DNA from: Saccharopolyspora oryzae
GTDB taxonomy: Bacteria > Actinomycetota > Actinomycetes > Mycobacteriales > Pseudonocardiaceae
DNA length: 62,386 nt
Reading direction: 5' to 3'
Assembly (NCBI RefSeq): GCF_027853915.1
Contig: NZ_JAQGLA010000040.1
Location: 1-62,386, forward strand
Notes under the pieces: model-generated
The model's database searches: none
The model's input: the letters and a program-made list of their open reading frames with translations, nothing else
Told to the model about the DNA's origin: nothing
Made by a program: the position numbers and the translations under genes
Shown here: piece after piece, positions 37,088 to 47,082 of the stretch
How the letters are laid out: the number at the start of each line of letters is the position of its first letter
How positions within the stretch are numbered: position 1 is the first letter of the stretch

Positions 37088-39625
37088 ATGTCTGTTGTCG
37101 ACTTGGTCGTGCTGGTCGTCGCCGCAGCGGGCGTGGGTGTGGTGGCCTGGTACTTCTTCGGCCCCCGGAGCGCCTGTACCGCTGAGCTGACCGGCGGGGT
37201 GCAGCGCGTCGAGGTGACGGTCCGGGGCGGGTATCGACCGGAGACGATCCGGGTCCGGCAGAACGTGCCTGTTGAGCTGGTGTTCAACAGGCAGGAGGAA
37301 GGGGACTGCACCTCTCGCGTGGTTTTCGCCGATCTGGGAGTCACTGCCGCGCTGCCCGCGTTCACCCGGACCGCGGTGTGCCTGACTCCCACGCGTGCGG
37401 GTTCGTTCGGGTTCGCCTGCGGAATGAACATGATCCACGGCAGGCTCGTGGTGGAGCCTGATGGCCAGGCCGGTAGTGAGGCCCGTGTGGAGGGACCATC
37501 CGAGAGCGCCCCGGTGGTGACCGGTGCGGGGGCGGCTGAGGAGGAGGCTGCGCAGGCTGCTGAGCGCGCGGCGGAGATCAAGGACTTGACCCGCCGAGTG
37601 GTCGTGGGTGTGGTGTTGACGGTGCCGGTGCTGTTCGCGGTCATGGCGAGCGAGCTGTTCCGCGTCAGCTGGGTGCCGCCGGTGCTGCTCGACCGGTGGA
37701 TGCAGCTGGTGTTGATCACGCCGGTGATGCTGTACGTGGGCTGGCCGATTCACCGCAGCGGGTGGCTGACGCTGGCGCATCGCAACGCCGACATGAACAG
37801 CCTCATCACGTTGGGCACCGTCGCGGCCTACGGCTACAGCCTCGTCGTCACCTTCGCCCCCGGTGCGTTCCCGCCCGAGACGCGGGAGGTGTACTTCGAG
37901 GCCGTCGGGGTGATCCTGACGCTGATCCTGCTCGGTCGATTGTTCGAGGCCCGCGCCAAGGCAGGCACCGGGGAGGCAATCCGCGACCTGCTGGGCATGC
38001 AGGCCCGCACCGCGCGCGTGGTCCGCGACGGGGGCGAAGCCGAGATACCCGTCGAGGAGGTGGCGGTCGGCGACGAGATCCGCATCCGGCCCGGGGAGAA
38101 GATCCCGGTGGACGCCACCGTGCTCTCCGGCGGTTCAGCAGTGGATGAGTCCATGGTCACCGGAGAACCGATGCCAGCGACCAAGCACGCCGGCGACACC
38201 GTCATCGGCGCCACCATCAACGGCACCGGCTCCCTGCGGGTCCGAGCGGCCAAGGTCGGCGCCGATACGATGCTGGCCCAGATCATCCGCCTGGTGCAGG
38301 CCGCGCAGGCCTCCCGCGCGCCGATCCAGCGCCTGGCCGATGCCACCTCGGCGTACTTCGTGCCCGCAGTGATCGTCATTGCGATCATCGCCTTCGCCGC
38401 GTGGTTCATCGTCGGACCGCCCCCGACGACGACCAATGCCCTGGTGTCCGGGGTGGCGGTGTTGATCATCGCCTGTCCCTGCGCGCTGGGGCTGGCGACC
38501 CCGTTGTCGATCATGGTCGGTACCGGCAAAGGCGCGAAAGCCGGGATCCTGATCCGCTCCGCCGAGGCGTTGGAGACCGCGCACAAGCTCGACACCATTG
38601 TGCTGGACAAGACCGGCACCATCACCCGAGGTGCACCAGCCCTCACCGACCTCCACGTCACCGGCGACCGCGACGAGCGGGAGCTGCTCGCCCTGGTCGC
38701 CGCTGCCGAGACCGACAGCGAACACCCGCTGGCGGAGGCGATCGTGGCCGGAGCACGGCAGCGCGGCCTGGAGGTGCCGCAGGCGGCGAACTTCACTTCG
38801 ATCACCGGCAAAGGTGTGCGTGCCACGGCTGCGAGCCACACCGTGCTGGTCGGGACCAGAACGCTGCTGGCCGACGCGGGGATCGACGCCAGCGAACTCG
38901 ATCAGCCCGCTGCCGCGTTCGCGGAGCAGGGCAAGACCGCCATCCTGGCCGCCCTGGACGGCGAGCCCGCTGGTGTGCTGGCGGTGGCCGACACGGTCAA
39001 GGACGACTCGGCCGCCGCGATCGCCGCGCTGCACCGCCTCGGCATCGAGACCGCCATGATCACCGGGGACGACGCGCGCACGGCCGCGGCCATCGCAGGC
39101 CAGGTGGGGATCTCCCGCGTGCTCGCCGAGGTGCTGCCGGAACACAAGGCCGACGAGATCCGCCGCCTGCAAGCAGAAGGGCGCCGTGTGGGCATGGTCG
39201 GCGATGGCATCAACGACGCCCCCGCGCTGGCTGCCGCCGACGTGGGGTTGGCGATCGGCACCGGTACCGACATCGCCATCGAGTCCGCCGACATCACGCT
39301 CATCTCCGGATCGGTGAGCGGGGTTCCGGTCGCGATCCAGTTGTCGCGAGCGACCATGCGCAACATCCGCCAGAACCTGTTCTTCGCGCTCGTGTACAAC
39401 GCCGTCGGCGTGCCCATCGCCGCAGGTGTGCTGTACCCGGTGCTGGGCCTGCGCCTGTCGCCGATCCTGGCCGCCGCAGCGATGGCCTTGTCATCGCTGT
39501 CTGTGGTGGGCAACTCCAACCGCCTGCGCCGCCACCGCACCACGCCGCCACGAGCAGCGGGCCGTGTCACCGGACAGCCGCAGGTGGCGACACGAGCCCC
39601 GACACCCGCTTCTGACCAGAAATGA
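37088..39625 (+). CDS. copA: Copper P1B-type ATPase with N-terminal cupredoxin-like domain
   Basis: 845 residues. An N-terminal membrane helix is followed by a cupredoxin-like domain ([20 protein letters not shown] ... [14 protein letters not shown], Cys/Met/His as possible copper ligands) instead of the usual HMA domain. The ATPase core shows MYVGWPIH-like second helix region ([12 protein letters not shown]), [13 protein letters not shown], the CPC motif [49 protein letters not shown], and C-terminal [16 protein letters not shown], the P1B-1 signature. Exports Cu(I). It fits with the iron/copper handling genes around it. Confidence 0.92.
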   Translation: MSVVDLVVLVVAAAGVGVVAWYFFGPRSACTAELTGGVQRVEVTVRGGYRPETIRVRQNVPVELVFNRQEEGDCTSRVVFADLGVTAALPAFTRTAVCLTPTRAGSFGFACGMNMIHGRLVVEPDGQAGSEARVEGPSESAPVVTGAGAAEEEAAQAAERAAEIKDLTRRVVVGVVLTVPVLFAVMASELFRVSWVPPVLLDRWMQLVLITPVMLYVGWPIHRSGWLTLAHRNADMNSLITLGTVAAYGYSLVVTFAPGAFPPETREVYFEAVGVILTLILLGRLFEARAKAGTGEAIRDLLGMQARTARVVRDGGEAEIPVEEVAVGDEIRIRPGEKIPVDATVLSGGSAVDESMVTGEPMPATKHAGDTVIGATINGTGSLRVRAAKVGADTMLAQIIRLVQAAQASRAPIQRLADATSAYFVPAVIVIAIIAFAAWFIVGPPPTTTNALVSGVAVLIIACPCALGLATPLSIMVGTGKGAKAGILIRSAEALETAHKLDTIVLDKTGTITRGAPALTDLHVTGDRDERELLALVAAAETDSEHPLAEAIVAGARQRGLEVPQAANFTSITGKGVRATAASHTVLVGTRTLLADAGIDASELDQPAAAFAEQGKTAILAALDGEPAGVLAVADTVKDDSAAAIAALHRLGIETAMITGDDARTAAAIAGQVGISRVLAEVLPEHKADEIRRLQAEGRRVGMVGDGINDAPALAAADVGLAIGTGTDIAIESADITLISGSVSGVPVAIQLSRATMRNIRQNLFFALVYNAVGVPIAAGVLYPVLGLRLSPILAAAAMALSSLSVVGNSNRLRRHRTTPPRAAGRVTGQPQVATRAPTPASDQK

Positions 39626-39868
39626 TGACGTCCCCATGCCATACCCAGAGCCCAGCGCCGAAGCGGCTCCAGGGGGATGGGTCGGGGTTTCAGTTCAAGT
39701 CCGGCCGCGGTCTCGGACTCCCGCCGGGTGGTTGACGTCGCTGCGAGTTTGCACGCAGGTCGCTGTCCGCGACGCTGTGGACCACAATGCGCCCCTGACG
39801 CGATTTAGGCAGCGCATGCGCCTTCAGCCTGGCTCCGAGGAGGGCTACTGCGTGACCCCGCCGACCGC

Positions 39869-40480
39869 GTGGCCCCGGCGGAGTCGATGATCCGCCGCAC
39901 GACCAACATGCTGCGGCTGCCGGTGACGTGGCAGCTGGCGGTCCTCTACGCATTGACCTTCGGCGGATTCGTCGCGTTCAGCGTCTACCTGCCCACCTAC
40001 CTCAAGACCGCTTTTGGTCTCGACCCGACGGACGCGGCGTTCCGCACCGCCGGATTCATCGTGCTCGCGGTCGTCTGCAGACCCCTCGGAGGTTGGCTTT
40101 CCGACCACCTCTCCGGAATCCAGGTGCTCGGTGCATGCTGCGTGCTCGCCGGGCTCCTGGCGGTGCTGGCGTCGGTTGAACTGCCCTTGGTGCCCCTCGG
40201 CACGATCGTGTTCCTCAGCCTGGCCGCGGTCCTGGGTGCCGGTGCCGGGGCAGTGTTCGCACTAGTCGGCACCCTCGTCCCAGAAAGCAAGGTGGGAGCA
40301 GTCACCGGCGTTGTGGGCGCCGCCGGTGGCCTGGGTGGATTCTTCCCGCCCCTGATCATGGGATCGATCTACGCGGCCGTCGGCGACTACACCTACGGTC
40401 TCGTGCTGCTGGCGGCAACCGCCCTGCTCTGCGCTTTGATGACCTACACCGCGCTGCGGCACAGAGCAACCACCGCATGA
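39869..40480 (+). pseudogene. C-terminal half of a NarK-type nitrate/nitrite transporter
   Basis: About 203 residues from GTG 39869 with six helices: PVTWQLAVLYALTFGGFVAF and SVYLPTYLKTAFGLDPTDAA, then GGWLSDHLSG and GLGGFFPPLIMGSIYA. This is the second half of an NNP-family carrier (normal about 430 residues, 12 helices). The first half is absent from the 243-base gap upstream (39626-39868), where nothing else is recognisable. narK2 (Rv1737c) is in the M. tuberculosis DosR regulon, so this looks like a decayed member of the same set. Confidence 0.75.
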
Positions 40481-40527
40481 GCGAACTGCCACCTCAAGAA
40501 CCAGGTCGCGGCTGTCGCTCTCGGAAG

Positions 40528-40547
40528 GTGGGGACCTTTGCCATCTC
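40528..40547 (+). promoter_or_regulatory. Candidate DevR box upstream of ferritin
   Basis: GTGGGGACCTTTGCCATCTC has a perfect left half (GGGGAC) and G-C of the right half. It is about 35 bases upstream of the ferritin ATG. Confidence 0.35.
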
Positions 40548-40581
40548 ACGCACGGTGAGTGGGCGATCGTAGTGTAGGCGT

Positions 40582-41139
40582 ATGGATGGCGTTGTGAACA
40601 TCGTGCCGCGCACGTCCCGCGCCCAGAACCTCTTCGAGGAGCAGGTGGGCAATGAGTTGGCCGTGTCGCAGCAATACGTTGCGATCGCAGTGTGGTTCGA
40701 CCAGCGGGATCTTCCCCGGCTGGCTTCGTACTTCTACAGGCACTCGCTGAAGAAGCGCAATGACGCGATGCGGATCGTCCAATACATGTTGGACAACAAC
40801 ATAGAGGTCGAGATTCCGGGAGTTCCGGCCGTCCGCAACACCTTCGAGGATCCCAGTGAGCTCGTTGCCCTCGCCTTGGAGAAGGAGCGCGCCGTGACCG
40901 ACGAAGTCACGGCCTTGTCGCAGACGCTCCGGCAGGATGCCGATTACCTCGGCGAGGAGTTCATGCGTTGGTTCTTGGCCGAACAGGTCGAACAGGTCTC
41001 CGAGATGACCACGGTGCTCGATGTCATGGACCGCGCGCAGGGCAACATGTTCGACATGGAGGACTACCTCGAACGAGACCCTGTAGGCGACGACAGGAAC
41101 GAATCGGCAGCCCCGCGCGTGGCGGGCGGGAAGCTATAA
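40582..41139 (+). CDS. bfrB: Ferritin (BfrB-like)
   Basis: 185 residues. Close to mycobacterial BfrB: FEEQVGNELAVSQQYVAIAV, FYRHSLKKRNDAMRIVQYML, VEIPGVPAVRNTFEDPSELV, EEFMRWFLAEQVEQVSEMTT and a C-terminal AGGKL tail. The ferroxidase residues Glu (EEQ..NE), Glu/His region (KKRNDA) and Glu/Gln (EQVEQV) are mostly present, but the usual E-x-x-H helix motif reads KKRND, so the His ligand is replaced by Asp. It stores iron in the cytoplasm. Weak ribosome site. It is the last gene of the dormancy island before an IS481 copy. Confidence 0.9.
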   Translation: MDGVVNIVPRTSRAQNLFEEQVGNELAVSQQYVAIAVWFDQRDLPRLASYFYRHSLKKRNDAMRIVQYMLDNNIEVEIPGVPAVRNTFEDPSELVALALEKERAVTDEVTALSQTLRQDADYLGEEFMRWFLAEQVEQVSEMTTVLDVMDRAQGNMFDMEDYLERDPVGDDRNESAAPRVAGGKL

Positions 41140-41243
41140 CCCAAAGCAGGGGCTGTGCTGGTGGGGCGGTTGATGCAGGTTTTCTCGATGCTGTGAACTT
41201 CGTGGGAATTCTGATTCGTGATCGCTGGTTGCGCGTCTCGTAT

Positions 41244-42218
41244 CTACCTGTATGAGGCCACGACGTTCGTTACGCGCTGGTCGAGCATGGCGGCGGGCGG
41301 CTGTCCGCCCGCCGCACCGTGCGAGCGGTGATAGTTGTGGTGCGCGTTCCACATGCAGAGGGCATCCGCGCGCTGCTGCTCGGAGGTCCAGGTGCGGGCG
41401 TAAAGAAACTCTTCGGCCAGAATTCGGTTGTAGCGCTCCACTTTCGTCCGTTTGTGCCTCGCACCGATCAAGGACCGGGTGAACGCGTCTGCGCGATAGC
41501 ACGGGCCGTTGTCGGTTACCACCTGCTCGATGTGGGTGATCCCGTGCGCCGTGAACCAGGCCCTCGCGCGGTGCATGAAGCCTGTCGCGGTGGCGGCTTT
41601 CTCGTCCGGCAGAGGTTCGGTGCAGGCGAGGCGGGTGTGGCCGTCGACGGCGGAGTGCAGGTACACGTATCCGCGTTTCCCGGTCTTGGTCTTCGATCGT
41701 GCCGTCGCGCGGGCTTGCTCGGAGTCGCGGCCGTGGACGCGCCACCCGTCGCCGTCGGGAATGCGGCCAACCTTCTTCACGTCCACATGCACCATGTGCC
41801 CTGGCCGCTTCGCGACGATGGGGCGGGGTCGCCGGTTGGTGTCACCGTCGGGGTCGATGAATCTCCGCCGGTTCAGCCCGAGTCGGCCGATGATCCGGGT
41901 AACGGTGCGACGGCTGATCTGAACGCCGTCGTCGTTGAGTTCGAACGTGATCCGGGATGCGGACCACTTGCACTCGCGCCGCCAGGTCTCGATCTGCTCG
42001 ACGGCCTCCGGCGGTGTCGGGGTCGGTTGACGTCGCGGGGTGGATGACCGGTCCAGCAGGCCGACGTCTCCGTAGCGGCGCCACCGGTTGAACCACTTGG
42101 ACGCGCATGCCCGCGAGATGCCCATCTCGGCTGCGACGTGGGCGACCGGACGATCGCTGCAGCGGTCGACGAGACGTCGCCGTCCTTCGAAACTCAGCGG
42201 CGCGTTGCGGTGTGCCAT
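41244..42218 (-). mobile_element. IS481-family transposase, apparently intact
   Basis: 324 residues with no interruption. N-terminal HTH (VAHVAAEMGISRACASKWFN RW), then the DDE catalytic domain: HVDVKKVGRIPDG, AVDGHTRLACTEPLPDE, VVTDNGPCYRADAF, and HKRTKVERYNRILAEEF with the catalytic Glu region. I could not identify terminal inverted repeats confidently; the right end probably lies between 42,219 and 42,275. It separates the dormancy island from the next catabolic region. Confidence 0.9.
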
Positions 42219-42274
42219 GGGGGTAGTCCTTCCGTAGGCTCGCCGTGGGACGAGCCAAGATGGTTGAGTGTCAT

Positions 42275-43300
42275 CTATCGCCCGCGCAGCGTTGCGATCG
42301 CCGCAACGAGCGCCAACGCTGGCATGACGATGGCCGCGACAAAGCCCGCCTGCACACCCGCCGTCAACGCAATCTTCCCTGCTCCGACGGTATGGGAGAC
42401 GAGCACTGTCGTGGCAATGGCGGCCCCCAATGCGCCTCCGATCTGGAACGACGCGGTGTTCGTCGCTGACGCGACTCCGGCATCGCCGTCAGGCACGCCG
42501 GACAGCGCGGCCACGGTGCCTGCCGCGGTCGCCGCTCCCAGGCCGCAGCCGAAGAGGACAAGCCCGCCGAAAAGGTCAGCGAAGTACGTGCCGTCGACGT
42601 CGATCCTCGTCAGCAAGACTGCGCCGCAGCCGGCACAGACGGCAGCTCCTGCCGCCACGAGGCGGACGCCGACGCGGCCGACGAGCGCCTGGGCGGCGTA
42701 GGAACCGACGACAGCCATCAGCGTCAACGCGATCGTGCCCATCCCGTACCGCAGCGGCGAAAACCCCAAGACCTGCTGCCCGTACGTGGAAGTCAGCATG
42801 CCGATCGCCCACGCGGCCATGCCGATCTACAGCACGACGGCGTTGCCACCGACCAACGACCGAGACCGGAACACGCCCAGCGGCACCAGCGGCGATGGCG
42901 TTCGCGACTTGATCCAACAGAATGCGACGGCCAGCACGACGGCAGCCGCTGCCAGCACGAGCGTCTGCACGCTGGTCCATCCTGCTTCGGGCCCCCGCGC
43001 GATCACCGCGCATACCAGCACCAACGCCCCTGTCAGCGTTACCGCGCCCGGTACATCGAAGCGGCGGCTCACCGTGGTGTCGCGGCTTTCCCACAACAGC
43101 GCGGGCGCCGCCACGAGCAGAACCGCCGTCACGGGAAGGTTGAGAAAGGAGATCCACTCCCAGCCAAGGAGGTCGGTCAGCAGTCCACCGATGAGCAACG
43201 CCGCCGTCGCGCCAAGGCCGCCGACACCACCCCAGACCGCGAGTGCCTTGTTCCGCGCCGTGCCTTCGGGGAATGTCGTGATCAGCGGGCAAGCCACTGA
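42275..43300 (-). pseudogene. Interrupted DHA2-type MFS exporter
   Basis: Sequence of an EmrB/QacA-like exporter is readable from ACPLITTFPEGTARNKALAV through WISFLNLPVTAVLLVAAPAL to the C-terminus AAIVMPALALVAAIATLRGR. The first part of the gene (about 100 codons) is missing at an IS630 fragment, and an in-frame TAG at about 42,825 splits the remainder (VVL-stop-IGMAAWAIGM). The downstream frame is intact for 180 codons. Non-functional. Confidence 0.82.
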
Positions 43301-43482
43301 TCCACCGTCGGACGCGACACCCCGGCCAGGTCCGCGACCTCCTTCTTCAACCGCCCTTCCGCACACCACAACACAATCCGGGCCCGGGTCGCCACCGCCG
43401 CCGACACGCCCGGACTGTTCACCAGGGTCCGCAACTCAGCCCGCTGCTCCACGCTCAACTCCACCCACCCAGTCAACACCAA
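43282..43482 (-). mobile_element. IS630-type transposase N-terminal fragment
   Basis: 66 residues: ELSVEQRAELRTLVNSPGVS, TRARIVLWCAEGRLKKEVAD, LAGVSRPTVDQWLAR then stop. This is the N-terminal helix-turn-helix of IS630-family transposases, cut where the MFS fragment begins (around 43,282-43,300). Confidence 0.7.
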
Positions 43483-43587
43483 GATCGGTTACAAACCCTC
43501 TCGGTCACGCAGGAAACGGATCGCGGCGTCACGGAAAAGGAATCGAACCACTGGAGACATGAGCACGGACCGACCGCGCGAGTGCCG

Positions 43588-44931
43588 CTACAGATCCGTC
43601 TTGTCGGCGATGGCGACGCGCGAGGACCTTTCGCCGTTCCGCCTGGCACGGTGGGCAGCGAGCAGGAGAGCCAGCACGCTGACCGCGCCAAGGACCATCA
43701 GGGGCGCGAGTGCCCAGGTAAAGCTGCCCGTGGCATCCTTGATCTCCCCGATCACCCAGTTCCCGCCGAACGCGGCCAGCGAGCCCAGCGCGTTGACCAT
43801 GGCGACACCGGCAACCGATTCACGCTTGCTCATCCATTCCGTGCACAGGCTCCAAAACGGCCCCTTTGCGGCATACGTGCCCACGAGGACGACGGAAACG
43901 ATGACCAGGAAAATCACCGGCGACGAACCGAACGGCACGAACGCGAGCGCGATCGCGGAGAGACCGATCGGGATCGCGGTGGCGCGGACACGTTCCGCAC
44001 GCCGATCGGAGAAGCGGCCCCACAGCACCATGCCGAGGACGGCGATCGCGAATGGCGCGGCGTTGAGCCAGCCGACCTGCGCGTTGCTGAGACCGAACGT
44101 CTTCATCATCTGCGGTTGCCACAAGGACAGCCCCTGGCTGATGGCGGCGGTGGATGCGTACACCAGCGCCAGCAGCAGGATCGTCTTGTTGAGCAACAGT
44201 TTCCGCAGCGGCAGGTGGCTGTCGTCGACCGCCTTCTCCTGGTCGCGCAGCGCGGACTCAAGCCATTGACGCTCGTCGTTGGGCAGCCACTTGGCGTCAC
44301 CCGGCCGAGAGGGAAGCACGATGAACGCGAGGAATCCCATGAGCACGGCGGGCGAGCCCTCGATGATGAACAGCCATTGCCAGCCGCTGAGCCCCAGGAA
44401 TCCCTCTAGGCCGAGGAGATAACCCGATATCGGCGAGCCGAGCACACTGGCCATCGGGATGGCCATGCTGAACCACGCGATCACCCTGGCCCGGTATGAC
44501 GGGGGAAACCAGAAGGTGAGGTAGAGAATGACCCCGGGAAAGAAGCCCGCTTCGGCTGCGCCGAGCAGGAATCGCAGCACCGTGAAGGAGGTCGGGCCGA
44601 CGGCGAAGGCCATGCCGACCGCGACGATGCCCCAGGTGATCATGATGCGGCCGATCCACCGGCGGGCACCGACCTTGGCCAGCGCGACGTTGCTGGGCAC
44701 TTCGAGAAGCACGTAGGCGAGGAAGAACATCGAGGCGCCGAGCCCGAACTGGGAGGCGCTCAAGCCGAGGTCGTCGTTCATCTGCAGCCCGGCGAAACCG
44801 ACGTTGGACCGGTCGATGTAGGCGATCAGGTAGGCGACCACGAGGAAAGGTAGAAGCCGGAAAGAGATCCGCCGGATCGCGGATCGCTCCACTGAGGATG
44901 TGGTCCTCGCCGCGAGTTGGTCGTCAGGCAT
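43588..44931 (-). CDS. MFS transporter, anion:cation symporter type
   Basis: 447 residues, 12 helices. ACS-family features: RLLPFLVVAYLIAYIDRSNV, SMFFLAYVLLEVPSNVALAK, GAAEAGFFPGVILYLTFWFP, YRARVIAWFSMAIPMASVLG. Relatives take up tartrate, phthalate, hydroxyphenylacetate or similar organic acids. ATG 44931 overlaps the amidohydrolase stop by 8 bases, so both are one operon; the operator at 46020 lies upstream of it. It probably imports the substrate of the IclR-controlled pathway. Confidence 0.9.
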   Translation of the reverse strand: MPDDQLAARTTSSVERSAIRRISFRLLPFLVVAYLIAYIDRSNVGFAGLQMNDDLGLSASQFGLGASMFFLAYVLLEVPSNVALAKVGARRWIGRIMITWGIVAVGMAFAVGPTSFTVLRFLLGAAEAGFFPGVILYLTFWFPPSYRARVIAWFSMAIPMASVLGSPISGYLLGLEGFLGLSGWQWLFIIEGSPAVLMGFLAFIVLPSRPGDAKWLPNDERQWLESALRDQEKAVDDSHLPLRKLLLNKTILLLALVYASTAAISQGLSLWQPQMMKTFGLSNAQVGWLNAAPFAIAVLGMVLWGRFSDRRAERVRATAIPIGLSAIALAFVPFGSSPVIFLVIVSVVLVGTYAAKGPFWSLCTEWMSKRESVAGVAMVNALGSLAAFGGNWVIGEIKDATGSFTWALAPLMVLGAVSVLALLLAAHRARRNGERSSRVAIADKTDL

Positions 44932-46012
44932 GCAAACGCTCCTGGGAGAGATCGAGCCGATACACGGAATCGGCCGTGGCGTGAAACAGATCGGCCTGTT
45001 CGGCGGCGGACAGGCGCGCGGCGGCCTTCGCGAAGGCGTTCCACAGCACCCGGTAACCGAACATGCCTTTGTCGACGGGGAAGTTGCTGGCGAACATGCA
45101 GCGCCGGGGGCCGAACCGCTCGAGACACGCGTCGAGGTAGCGACCCATGACTGCGGCCAGCTCGTCGGAGGATGGCGGTGTAGCGCGCTCGTCGAACCGG
45201 AAGCCGAACACGCGCAGCCCGGCCCCCGATAGTTTCATGTGGACGGTGGGATACCGGGCGAGCTCCGTGACCTGCTCGAGCCAGTTCTCGAACACCGAGC
45301 CGGACCGCTCGGCGTAGGGCCCGACTCCGAGCGGTCCACCGAAGTGGTCGACGACGATCGTGGTGTCCGGACAGGCACGTACCAGCTCGGTCACCTGATC
45401 GAGCTGGGTGTGGTATGCCCAGACGTCGAGCGTCAGGCCGCGCCGGCCGAGCAGCCGTGCGCCGTCGTGGAATCGCGGGTCGAGCAGCTGGTCCGGCTGG
45501 GCCGGCCGCGGTGAGCTGACGACGCGCGGGTCCGCGTGCCACGCAGTTTGGTTCCGCACGCCGCGCAACCGCCCGCCGGCCTCGTCGGCCAGTACGTCGA
45601 GTACTCGGCCGAGGTTCGCGCCCAGCGTCAGTTCGGCGCCTGCCACTATCGCGCGGCAGACTTCCGGCCCTCCCGGACGGCTTTCCCGCGCCGCTTCGGC
45701 GCTCGCCCGCGCGAACCGCACCTCTCCGGCCGACTTGAGCTCCTCGGGCCCGTCGGTCAGGTACCGGGACCGGCACTGGACGTAGACGGTGGCCGCGACG
45801 GCGGGAACGGTATCGAGGTCGCGCAAGAATTCTTCGAGCAAGTAGCGGCTTCCCTGGCGATCCCACAGGTGGTGATGGGCGTCGACCAGCCGTACCTCGG
45901 GAACCGCGAGCGGCTCCTGGGTGAGCTCGAGCCAGCCCTCCCGGATCGGCGGATGCACCCCGGAGGCCGACCCCCTGGCAAGGGTGTTATCGAACGCCAT
46001 TGTCGAGCCCAT
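44924..46012 (-). CDS. Amidohydrolase-family (TIM-barrel) metal-dependent hydrolase
   Basis: 362 residues. The HxH metal motif is in VRLVDAHHHLWDRQGSRYLL; further barrel motifs are TVYVQCRSRYL, GVRNQTAWHADPRV, TTIVVDHFGGPLGVG, and MFASNFPVDKGMFGY with the terminal Asp. It belongs to the amidohydrolase-2 group that includes lactonases such as 2-pyrone-4,6-dicarboxylate lactonase and decarboxylases. Start ATG 46012; ATG 46000 is an alternative. The first gene of an operon with the MFS transporter, next to an IclR operator. Confidence 0.85.
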   Translation of the reverse strand: MGSTMAFDNTLARGSASGVHPPIREGWLELTQEPLAVPEVRLVDAHHHLWDRQGSRYLLEEFLRDLDTVPAVAATVYVQCRSRYLTDGPEELKSAGEVRFARASAEAARESRPGGPEVCRAIVAGAELTLGANLGRVLDVLADEAGGRLRGVRNQTAWHADPRVVSSPRPAQPDQLLDPRFHDGARLLGRRGLTLDVWAYHTQLDQVTELVRACPDTTIVVDHFGGPLGVGPYAERSGSVFENWLEQVTELARYPTVHMKLSGAGLRVFGFRFDERATPPSSDELAAVMGRYLDACLERFGPRRCMFASNFPVDKGMFGYRVLWNAFAKAAARLSAAEQADLFHATADSVYRLDLSQERLHA

Positions 46013-46019
46013 CTCGCTT

Positions 46020-46036
46020 GTTCCATTGTACGGAAC
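46020..46036 (-). promoter_or_regulatory. Putative operator of the second IclR regulator, copy 1
   Basis: GTTCCATTGTACGGAAC, a palindrome with GTTCC/GGAAC arms directly upstream of the amidohydrolase gene. It matches the minus strand of the site at 47024 at 15 of 17 positions. Confidence 0.68.
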
Positions 46037-46145
46037 GCACTTTCATACAGCGGGCTCATCGTGAGTCACGGCAGAAGGCAAGTCAAGTGCGGAAGACATC
46101 CCGATCCCGTCCCGGCCACGGTGAGCGCCGGGTCGAGTGGACGAA

Positions 46146-46934
46146 TCAGCGCAGGTGGCGGCCGATGGAGTCGGCGGCTCGCCGGACCGCGAGGCTCAGC
46201 TCGTCCGCACTGCCCGCGAGGTCCGCATCGGTGCCGTTGATCTGCACGGCGGCGAGACAACCACCGTCACGATCCCGGATCGGGGCGGCGATGGACGCCA
46301 TGCCGATCAGCCGCTCACCGCTCGCGTAGTGAAAGCCCTTCGCCCGGATCGCGTCGAGATCGCGCTCGAACCCGGCGCGGTCGATGACCGCCCCCGAGGC
46401 GTACCGCGGCTCGTCGAGCGTGGCCCACAGCGCGTCGACCTCGTCCGGCGACATTCCGGCGACCAAGACCTTCCCCGCGCCCTGATGCAACGGCAACCGC
46501 TCACCGATCGGCAGCTGGTACCTCTGCGGAACCCGGCCTTCGACGCGGGCGACGACCGCGCGGTCATACCCGACCCGCACGTACAGCGAAGCCGTGTAGC
46601 CGGTTTCCTCGGCCAGATCACGCAGAACGGGACGCCCGGCGAGGATCAGACGATTCGACTTCACGTAGGCGTGGGCACCCAGCAGCGACGCGATACCCGT
46701 GGCGAAGCCACCGTCGATCCGCTCGACGCGGCCATGCGCCTCCAGAGTGCCGAGAATGCGCTGCGTGGTCGCCTTCGGCAGGTTCAGCTCACGCGCTATG
46801 TCAGTCAGGCGCAGTGGCCGGGCGGCCATTTCCAGCAGCTCGAGCACATCGAGGGCGCGATCCAGCGACCGCATGGCCGACGACGCCGGCGCCGCGGCCT
46901 TCTCCGAATCCTTCGCGCCCCGGATCTCCTGCAC
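46146..46934 (-). CDS. IclR-family transcriptional regulator
   Basis: 262 residues, GTG start. HTH part: SLDRALDVLELLEMAARPLR, LTDIARELNLPKATTQRILG TLEAHG. Effector domain: SLYVRVGYDRAVVARVEG, LPLHQGAGKVLVAGMSPDEV, GERLIGMASIAAPIRDRDGG. It lies between two catabolic transcription units, each preceded by the same palindrome (46020 and 47024), so it likely regulates both. Distinct in sequence from the IclR protein at 14098. Confidence 0.9.
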   Translation of the reverse strand: MQEIRGAKDSEKAAAPASSAMRSLDRALDVLELLEMAARPLRLTDIARELNLPKATTQRILGTLEAHGRVERIDGGFATGIASLLGAHAYVKSNRLILAGRPVLRDLAEETGYTASLYVRVGYDRAVVARVEGRVPQRYQLPIGERLPLHQGAGKVLVAGMSPDEVDALWATLDEPRYASGAVIDRAGFERDLDAIRAKGFHYASGERLIGMASIAAPIRDRDGGCLAAVQINGTDADLAGSADELSLAVRRAADSIGRHLR

Positions 46935-47023
46935 CCGCCCACCTTATCCGAGCCCGCCGAGCCGGCCGCCCTTGACAGGCCGAGTCGGCACGATGCAGAG
47001 TACCGCTCATCTTATGGGCCAAA

Positions 47024-47040
47024 GTTTCATACAATGGAAC
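47024..47040 (+). promoter_or_regulatory. Putative operator of the second IclR regulator, copy 2
   Basis: GTTTCATACAATGGAAC, inverse near-copy of the 46020 site, located between the IclR start and the fusion enzyme gene, 43 bases before its start. Confidence 0.65.
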
Positions 47041-47082
47041 ATAGCGTGGTCCGGTTCAGTTCTTCGAAAGGTTCACGTCGTC

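Noticed and set aside
39636..39890. 84-codon ORF between the copper ATPase and the NarK remnant
   Set aside because: No ribosome site, no recognised family, poor coding character; it overlaps the NarK fragment in another frame.
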